A stretch of 11,108 nucleotides of DNA from Helicobacter sp. (GTDB taxonomy: Bacteria > Campylobacterota > Campylobacteria > Campylobacterales > Helicobacteraceae). Both the position numbers and the translations under genes were made by a program. The stretch covers positions 1 through 11,108 of the forward strand of contig JARIAP010000111.1 of the NCBI GenBank assembly GCA_029257755.1, read 5' to 3'. The notes beneath the pieces are model-generated. The model was not told where the DNA came from and did not search any database. It saw nothing but the letters and a program-made list of their open reading frames with translations. Positions within the stretch are counted from its first letter, which is position 1. Each line of letters opens with the position of its first letter. Positions 1 through 5,421 of the stretch are shown here, piece after piece.

Positions 1-242
1 GTAGTGCGGCTGATTTGATTAAGCTTAGTATGAATGAGATATATAAACTCAAAGAATTGCAAGATAAAAATAATGCAAAAATGCTTTTACAAGTCCATGA
101 TGAATTGATATTTGAAGTGAAAGAAGAGTATGCAAGAGATATAGCAATAACCATTAAACATATTATGGAAAATATATATAAGCTACATGTTCCATTAGTG
201 TGTAGTCTTGAAATGGGTAAAACATGGGCGGAGCTAAAATAG
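1..242 (+). CDS. polA: DNA polymerase I, C-terminal end (partial)
   Basis: This is the last 79 codons of a family A DNA polymerase; the gene starts before the window. The frame enters at base 3 and reads SAADLIKLSM, matching the conserved GSAADIIK segment of the polymerase fingers/palm. It is followed by LLQVHDELIFEV, which contains motif C (QVHDE): the Asp-Glu pair helps bind the catalytic metal. The end, MGKTWAELK, fits the usual last residues of PolA. The protein fills gaps after Okazaki primer removal and in excision repair. Its stop is 13 bases from the stop of the convergent outer-membrane protein gene, and I see no terminator hairpin between them. Bacteria usually have only one family A polymerase, so the identification is secure despite the truncation by the window edge. 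Confidence 0.95.
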   Translation, partial: SAADLIKLSMNEIYKLKELQDKNNAKMLLQVHDELIFEVKEEYARDIAITIKHIMENIYKLHVPLVCSLEMGKTWAELK

Positions 243-255
243 CCCCAAGATATAT

Positions 256-1458
256 TTAGAATTTAAGTTTTGTGAAGGCAATCCCTGCGTTTGAGTTTCC
301 AAATCCATTATTTACATAACCACCACCAACAGACCAAACAAGATTGCCATTATTTATAATATTATAATTTATGATAGCAGAAAATTCTTTATAATTCCCA
401 CCAGCATAAAGAACATCAAAATCAAGAGATTCTCCCAATTTAAATCCAGTAAATACATACCATGTATTTATACCTGCATTAAGATAACTTCTATTTGCAA
501 GACCAATTCCATTATATCCAAAAGGATTTAAATATTGACCATAGAATCTAGTTCTATCAACAAGTGTTGTTCCATTTAATCCAATATCACCTATGCTTAA
601 ATAACCAGCTCCAAGTTTAACCATATCTGCAAATATTAGTTCTTCATCAATTTGCCACATTATACCATTTGCCCCATTGTTAAAATAATGAGACCAAAGT
701 GCCCTTGCGGTAGTAATTGTTTTTACAAATCCTAGATTAAAATCAAGTATTGCTCTTCCACCAGCTTGCAATACACTATGATTGCCACTTCTTAACCAAT
801 ATTGTGCATAAGGACTAAAACTAAAATTCTCACCAAATTTAAAGTCTAATCCAAGTGCAAGTAATTCATTATTTATATTAAAGTTATTCCAGCTTGAAGC
901 ATAACCACCAAATCCAGATAAATCCATGCCATATCGTCCATCACCTTTTAAGCTTGAACTAGCATTATAACCATTTTTTAACCAGTCATTAACCCATGTT
1001 CCCCAGATTCCAAAGTATTGAGATTGATATGCAAGTGCTAGACCTTGATTGTATCCGCCAATCCAATCTGCTGTTGCAAGAATTTTACTAGCATTATATC
1101 TACCTAGCATAAAATCTAAACCAGATCCATTATATCCAACATATAAATCGGAAGCATCTATCCAAGGACGAGCAAAAAGAGCATTATTTCCAACAAAAGC
1201 GTTGTTTGTAAAATTGCCACCAGCACCAATAGTAAATGGTGCATAACCAGCCATTATGCCAACACCAAGTTTAAATCCAGAAAAATTGAAATCAACACCT
1301 ACATGTCCAACTAGACCAACATATCCTCTTGTGTCTCCATTGCCAAAATTAAAATTACCAATAGCACCTACCTTACCAAAAGGTGTAACTTCAACTGCTT
1401 TAGCACCGCTTACTAAAATACTAGCCAAAATAACAGAACTAACTATTTTTTTTGTCAT
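256..1458 (-). CDS. outer-membrane porin-like protein (Helicobacter OMP family)
   Basis: A 400-residue exported beta-barrel protein. Residues 1-21 form a clear signal peptide: a basic start (MTKK), a hydrophobic core and an AKA cleavage site before VEVTPFGKVG. The mature part is rich in Gly, Asn, Tyr and Phe, with alternating hydrophobic/polar stretches that fit many antiparallel strands. It ends in AFTKLKF, with the C-terminal Phe used by the BAM machinery as a barrel signal. Size and style (DASDLYVGY, LDFMLGRYNAS, GYNQGLALAYQSQYFG) suggest the Hof/HP_OMP_2-type putative porins of Helicobacter or the major outer-membrane porin class of Campylobacter; I cannot choose between them by eye. The role is inferred as diffusion of small solutes. 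The start is supported by AAGGA a few bases before the ATG. Codons 2-5 contain a run of eight A residues. The gene is monocistronic as far as can be seen: divergent from dxs and convergent with polA. Confidence 0.85.
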   Translation of the reverse strand: MTKKIVSSVILASILVSGAKAVEVTPFGKVGAIGNFNFGNGDTRGYVGLVGHVGVDFNFSGFKLGVGIMAGYAPFTIGAGGNFTNNAFVGNNALFARPWIDASDLYVGYNGSGLDFMLGRYNASKILATADWIGGYNQGLALAYQSQYFGIWGTWVNDWLKNGYNASSSLKGDGRYGMDLSGFGGYASSWNNFNINNELLALGLDFKFGENFSFSPYAQYWLRSGNHSVLQAGGRAILDFNLGFVKTITTARALWSHYFNNGANGIMWQIDEELIFADMVKLGAGYLSIGDIGLNGTTLVDRTRFYGQYLNPFGYNGIGLANRSYLNAGINTWYVFTGFKLGESLDFDVLYAGGNYKEFSAIINYNIINNGNLVWSVGGGYVNNGFGNSNAGIAFTKLKF

Positions 1459-1532
1459 TTGAATCCTTTAGTTTGTGATTATTGTTATGTTGTTATAAAA
1501 ACAAAACTTATGCTTAAATCGGCAATTTAACA

Positions 1533-1699
1533 TTAACTTAAAGTTTAATATAATTATTTTATAAAAAGTTATATGTAAATTTATAATTTTAGCATAAACC
1601 AACATTAACATTTTAAGTTAATCGCATTAAGGTTATTGCAATAACATTTGAATCTAATATAAGAAATATTTATTCACATTATTAAAATATTTAAGTTAA
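1533..1699. repeat. three copies of TTTAAGTTAA, possible operator sites
   Basis: The 10-mer TTTAAGTTAA occurs exactly at 1612-1621 and 1690-1699 on the plus strand and at 1533-1542 on the minus strand, so the copies start 79 and 78 bases apart. The two left copies are also next to the word AACATTAAC (1529-1537 and 1601-1609). A spacing near 78 bases is between 7 and 8 helical turns and could place sites on one face of the DNA. The word is AT-rich and a further copy occurs at 5385-5394 just after fliE, so chance is a real alternative. TTTAAG resembles what I remember of the half-site of the H. pylori orphan regulator HsrA (HP1043), but the tandem spacing does not fit well. Confidence 0.35.
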
Positions 1700-1742
1700 A
1701 CAATATTTTTTATATAACATGAAATTTAATCAAAAATAATGC

Positions 1743-1748
1743 TATAAT
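1743..1748 (+). promoter_or_regulatory. -10 element for dxs
   Basis: A perfect TATAAT lies 41 bases before the dxs start codon, which would give a transcription start near 1755 and a leader of about 35 bases. There is no recognisable -35 box, only A/T-rich sequence, which is normal for housekeeping promoters of this phylum. The ribosome site AAGGA at 1780-1784 sits five bases before the ATG and supports the chosen start. Confidence 0.6.
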
Positions 1749-1789
1749 ATTAAGTAAGTGTATATTGATTACTTTATTTAAGGAAGCAT

Positions 1790-3889
1790 ATGCAACAATC
1801 TTTAGATTTAACAAATAGCATTAACAACACACAAGATTCAAAAACTATTTATATAGAACAAAAAAGCGATAAAAAAAGCATAATAGAGCAATTTAGGGCT
1901 GGGAAAGACATAAGACATTTGTTAAATAGTGCAAATACAGAAGAATTAGATTCTATATCAAATGAGATTAGACATAGAATCTTGGAGGTAGTTAGTAGAA
2001 ATGGTGGTCATCTTAGTTCTACGCTTGGTGCAGTAGAGTTAATATTGGGTATGCATGTTGTTTTTGATTGCAAACTTCATCCATTTATATATGATGTTAG
2101 CCATCAAGCTTATGCACATAAGCTTTTAACAGGCAGATATAAAGAATTTGATACATTAAGACAAATTAATGGCGTAAGTGGATTTTTAGCTCCATATGAG
2201 AGTGATTTAGACTATTTTATAGCAGGACATAGCTCAACTTCATTATCTTTAGCTGTTGGTGCTGCAAAAGCAAAAAGATTAAATAATGATATTTATAAAC
2301 CCATAGCAATGATAGGTGATGGTTCTATGAGTGCAGGGCTAGTTTATGAAGCAATGAATGAACTTGGGGATTTAAAACTCCCTGTTGTAATTATACTTAA
2401 TGACAATGAAATGAGTATAGCAAAGCCAATAGGTGCAATATCAAAGATTTTATCAAAAACAATTGCAAGTCCATTATATCAATTAATGAAAGAAAAAATA
2501 AAAAAAATTGTAGATAAAATGCCAAATGGCACAACATTTATTGCAAAGAGATTTGAAGAAAGTTTTAAATTAATTACACCGGGATTATTATTTGAAGAAT
2601 TTGGTATAGACTATATAGGACCTATTGATGGTAACAATATTGATGAGGTTGTATCTACATTAAAAAGTGTGAAAAAGCTAAATCGTCCTGTTTTAATCCA
2701 TTGCCAAACAATTAAAGGTAAGGGTTATAAAATAGCTGAAGGTAAATATGAAAAGTGGCATGGTGTATCTCCATTTGATTTAAATACAGGCAAATCAATA
2801 GTAACAAATACTACAAAAAGTCCAACTTCTGTATTTAGCAATAAGTTATTTGAATTAGCTAAAAATAATCAAAAAATCGTTGGGGTTACCGCTGCAATGC
2901 CAAGTGGCACAGGACTTGATAAACTTATGGATGAGTTTCCAGATAGATTTTTTGATGTAGCTATAGCAGAGCAACATGCAGTAACTTCAATGGGAGCTAT
3001 GGTTAAAGAAGGGTTTAAGCCATACATTGCAATTTATTCTACATTTCTACAAAGAGCATTTGATCAAATAATTCATGATATATGTATTATGAATCTTGGT
3101 GTTGTGTTTTGTATTGATAGGGCTGGAATTGTTGGAGAAGATGGGGAAACACATCAAGGATTATTAGATATTTCATATTTACAAGGGATACCAAATATAA
3201 GTTTAATTGCACCAAGAGATAACAATACATTAGAGATTATGCTAGATTTCTCTCAAAACTTTAAAACACCATTAGCTATTCGTTATCCAAGAGGAAAATT
3301 TATATTAGATGAATTTTATAATTCTATAGAATCAAAATCTATTTGTAACAAGGGAATTCAATATAAAGAAGAAATATTATCTATAATTACAAATAATATA
3401 AATGATTCTAAAACATATATTTCATGTTTAGAACAATGTAAATCCCAAGTGCTTTTTACACCATCTATGATTTTAGATGATAAAGAATTGCAGAACAAAC
3501 AAAAAATTTTACTTATTGGTTATGGTAATGGTGTTGGTAGATTAATTGAGGTATTTTTCAATCTACTTAATCATTACGATATTTATAGTTCTGTGCTTGA
3601 TTTAATATCAATAAAACCTTTTGATAAAAATATGTTGCAACAATGTTTTGAATATTATGATTATATTTTTATTTCTAGCGATAATTATAAAATTAATGGT
3701 ATTTGTTCTACTATCATGCAATTTGCGTTTGAATTATTCAATAAGAATATATTAATTAAAATACCAAAGATTATAAGTTTTGAAATAGAAGATAAATTTG
3801 TAAAACATGGAAATACACAAAAAATTGAAAAAAGCTTGAGTATTGATAGTAAAGGGCTTACAGAAAGAATTATTAATGCAATTAAATAA
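1790..3889 (+). CDS. dxs: 1-deoxy-D-xylulose-5-phosphate synthase
   Basis: Condenses pyruvate with glyceraldehyde 3-phosphate, using thiamine diphosphate, to give 1-deoxy-D-xylulose 5-phosphate, the first step of the MEP isoprenoid pathway and a precursor for thiamine and pyridoxal; cytoplasmic. Seen in the sequence: an active-site His in NGGHLSS (H74), DVSHQAYAHK, the thiamine diphosphate motif from GDGSMSAG (176-183) to NDNEMSI (N204), the catalytic Glu in AIAEQHAV (E394), DRAGIVGEDGETHQG, and RYPRG (from R498). The last third is the C-terminal domain (ILLIGYGNGVGR from I573). At 699 residues it is clearly longer than the usual 610-640. The excess is an extra N-terminal stretch of roughly 30 residues and an expanded linker at about 507-571, between RYPRG and the C-terminal domain. 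All core motifs are intact, so it should be active. It is the only gene here not obviously tied to its neighbours; in H. pylori and C. jejuni I recall dxs lying next to fliG-fliH. Confidence 0.97.
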   Translation: MQQSLDLTNSINNTQDSKTIYIEQKSDKKSIIEQFRAGKDIRHLLNSANTEELDSISNEIRHRILEVVSRNGGHLSSTLGAVELILGMHVVFDCKLHPFIYDVSHQAYAHKLLTGRYKEFDTLRQINGVSGFLAPYESDLDYFIAGHSSTSLSLAVGAAKAKRLNNDIYKPIAMIGDGSMSAGLVYEAMNELGDLKLPVVIILNDNEMSIAKPIGAISKILSKTIASPLYQLMKEKIKKIVDKMPNGTTFIAKRFEESFKLITPGLLFEEFGIDYIGPIDGNNIDEVVSTLKSVKKLNRPVLIHCQTIKGKGYKIAEGKYEKWHGVSPFDLNTGKSIVTNTTKSPTSVFSNKLFELAKNNQKIVGVTAAMPSGTGLDKLMDEFPDRFFDVAIAEQHAVTSMGAMVKEGFKPYIAIYSTFLQRAFDQIIHDICIMNLGVVFCIDRAGIVGEDGETHQGLLDISYLQGIPNISLIAPRDNNTLEIMLDFSQNFKTPLAIRYPRGKFILDEFYNSIESKSICNKGIQYKEEILSIITNNINDSKTYISCLEQCKSQVLFTPSMILDDKELQNKQKILLIGYGNGVGRLIEVFFNLLNHYDIYSSVLDLISIKPFDKNMLQQCFEYYDYIFISSDNYKINGICSTIMQFAFELFNKNILIKIPKIISFEIEDKFVKHGNTQKIEKSLSIDSKGLTERIINAIK

Positions 3890-3987
3890 CAATATAATCA
3901 ATAATTGTTTAAATTTATATATTTATAGTATATTATATTTACAAATTAAGAGTATAATAAAATCCATTTTTCATTGCAAGTGTATAT

Positions 3988-4005
3988 TTGGAATTGGATT
4001 TGCTT
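3988..4005 (+). promoter_or_regulatory. sigma-54 (RpoN) promoter of flgB-flgC-fliE
   Basis: TTGGAATTGGATTTGCTT has the invariant GG (3990-3991) and GC (4002-4003) separated by exactly ten bases, and it matches the Campylobacterota sigma-54 pattern TTGGAA-N6-TTTGCTT very closely. The predicted start of transcription is about 4014-4016, roughly 48 bases before the flgB ATG. Middle rod and hook genes in this phylum are known to be under RpoN and the FlgS/FlgR two-component system, so the position makes sense. A housekeeping-like TATAAT also occurs at 4012-4017 and at 4034-4039, but such words are common in this AT-rich DNA. Confidence 0.88.
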
Positions 4006-4062
4006 ACCTTGTATAATATTGTTTAACAAACTTTATAATACATGGATATTAGGGAGAATACT

Positions 4063-4521
4063 ATGGAAAGTCTTTCAAAAGCATTGGGAACTTCATTTGA
4101 AACCTCAAAAGCTTATGGATTAGTTTATAGTGCATTAGACTATCGCTCATTAAGACAAGATCTTATTGCAAGTAATATGGCAAATGTTGATACACCATTT
4201 TATCGCCCTAAGGATGTTCATTTTGAAGATATGCTTGCCGAGAAAGCAAGTCAAGTTTTTGATAACAAATCTAAATCAAAAACTTTGAAATTGGCTCAAA
4301 TATTGCCACAACATTTACCCGGTGGGCAACTAGATCCTTTGACTGGTTCTTTATTTTTTAGAGATGGGCATCTTGCGAGAAATGATGGAAATAGCGTTGA
4401 TTTAGATGTTGAAACTAGCGAAATGGGAAAAAACTCTGTTATGTATCAAGCATTAACTTCTGCACTTAAGAAGCATAAGGGTATATTCGCATACGCTTTA
4501 GAATCTGGTAAGAATTTATAG
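4063..4521 (+). CDS. flgB: flagellar proximal rod protein FlgB
   Basis: FlgB forms part of the proximal rod of the flagellar basal body in the periplasm and is secreted through the flagellar type III apparatus, so it has no signal peptide. The 152-residue product carries the rod-protein N-terminal signature ALDYRSLRQDLIASNMANVDTPFYRPKDVHFEDML, here quoted in parts: ALDYRSLRQDLIASN then MANVDTPFYRPKD. It ends with the helix SVMYQALTSALKKHKG, which packs against the N-terminal helix. I place the start at 4063 rather than at the upstream in-frame ATG (4042), because AGGGAG at 4051-4056 lies six bases before 4063, while the 4042 ATG has no ribosome site. First gene of the flgB-flgC-fliE set; the gap to flgC is 40 bases. 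Confidence 0.94.
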   Translation: MESLSKALGTSFETSKAYGLVYSALDYRSLRQDLIASNMANVDTPFYRPKDVHFEDMLAEKASQVFDNKSKSKTLKLAQILPQHLPGGQLDPLTGSLFFRDGHLARNDGNSVDLDVETSEMGKNSVMYQALTSALKKHKGIFAYALESGKNL

Positions 4522-4561
4522 TTATTTTGGTTATTATTAGAGTTAAATAAAAGGATTTAGA

Positions 4562-5053
4562 ATGTTTATGAGTACTTTTGATATTAGCGGTTACGGGCTA
4601 TCAGCACAAAGAGTTCGTGTTAATGTTGTATCTGCAAATATAGCAAATGCAAACACTACTCGTACAGATGAAGGTGGTCCTTATAGAAGACAAGAGGTTG
4701 TTTTTAGAGCTTTTGATTTTAATAAACAATTAAATAAAAAACTTGCTAAAGATAATAATCTTTTAGAATATAAAGATCCACTTGATGAAGGTGATTATGG
4801 AAGAAAGCCTGTTCCTTCAATTAATGGTGTATATATAGACAAAATCGTTAGAGATGATAACAAACCATTAATGAAATATGATCCAACTCACCCTGATGCT
4901 AATGCTCAAGGTTATGTTGCGTATCCAAATGTTAATCCTGTTGTAGAAATGGCCGATTTAGTAGAAGCTACAAGAGCATATCAAGCAAATGTAGCAGCAT
5001 TTCAAAGTGCAAAGAATATGGCAAATAATGCTATTACCATGTTTCAAGCATAG
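4562..5053 (+). CDS. flgC: flagellar proximal rod protein FlgC
   Basis: Proximal rod subunit that stacks with FlgB and FlgF between the MS ring and the distal rod. The 163-residue protein begins MFMSTFDISGYGLSAQRVRV and contains the flagellar rod signature VVSANIANANTTRT. Its C-terminus has the matching helix with NPVVEMADLVEATRAYQAN and ends KNMANNAITMFQA; both ends are diagnostic for FlgC. Length is within the family norm. AAGGA at 4551-4555, six bases before 4562, favours the first ATG over the in-frame ATG two codons later. Co-transcribed with flgB and fliE. Confidence 0.97.
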   Translation: MFMSTFDISGYGLSAQRVRVNVVSANIANANTTRTDEGGPYRRQEVVFRAFDFNKQLNKKLAKDNNLLEYKDPLDEGDYGRKPVPSINGVYIDKIVRDDNKPLMKYDPTHPDANAQGYVAYPNVNPVVEMADLVEATRAYQANVAAFQSAKNMANNAITMFQA

Positions 5054-5078
5054 TTAAATTAAATTAAAAGGAGAAATA

Positions 5079-5381
5079 ATGGCACAAGTTACACACATTA
5101 CAGCACCTGGGCTAAGTGATATTTCTCTAACAGATGTGAGTGGCGAGGTTAGAGGAAAAAAGGGCGATTTTTCATCACTTCTCAAACAATCGCTTGATGA
5201 ACTTAATGCCTCTCAAGAAGTATCCGATAGAGCTTTAGCTGATATGGCAAGTGGGCAAGTTAAAGATTTGCACCAAGCAGCTATTACAATTGGTAAGGCT
5301 GAAACTAGCATGAAGCTTATGTTGGAAGTGAGAAATAAAGCTATTAGTGCTTATAAAGAAATTTTAAGAACACAAATTTAA
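5079..5381 (+). CDS. fliE: flagellar hook-basal body complex protein FliE
   Basis: FliE is the small adaptor joining the rod to the MS ring (FliF) and is the first rod-type substrate exported. The 100-residue product has the typical variable N-terminal half and a conserved helical C-terminus: QAAITIGKAETSMKLMLEV followed by RNKAISAYKEILRTQI. The last residues are TQI where many homologues have MQV or MQI. It is preceded by a strong ribosome site, AAGGAG at 5068-5073, five bases before the ATG, and lies 25 bases after flgC. The start of ftsI is 40 bases downstream. Confidence 0.96.
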   Translation: MAQVTHITAPGLSDISLTDVSGEVRGKKGDFSSLLKQSLDELNASQEVSDRALADMASGQVKDLHQAAITIGKAETSMKLMLEVRNKAISAYKEILRTQI

Positions 5382-5421
5382 GAATTTAAGTTAAGTTGAT
5401 TTAGGTTTTTATTTATTTTAT

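Larger units (their letters stand above)
1463..1789. promoter_or_regulatory. divergent non-coding region between the porin gene and dxs
   Basis: This 327-base stretch has no credible open frame and is extremely AT-rich. It must hold the promoters for the minus-strand porin gene and for dxs. I see a good extended-type -10 for dxs (annotated separately), a weaker -10-like TATAAC on the minus strand (1497 to 1492) suitably placed for the porin gene, and three copies of a 10-base word spaced about 78 bases apart. I see no riboswitch-like structure or hairpin with a T-run. Confidence 0.6.

Noticed and set aside
1049..1462. Two plus-strand open frames of 65 and 68 codons inside the porin gene
   Set aside because: Both are antisense to the clear signal-peptide and barrel-coding frame, have Pro-rich, unlikely compositions and no ribosome sites.
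3888..3909. Weak inverted repeat AACAAT...ATTGTT after dxs as a terminator
   Set aside because: The stem is six A/T-dominated pairs with a ten-base loop and no T-run behind it; such repeats are expected often at this base composition.
4042..4062. Upstream in-frame ATG for flgB adding seven residues
   Set aside because: It has no ribosome site, while the ATG at 4063 has AGGGAG at the right distance and gives a normal FlgB N-terminus.
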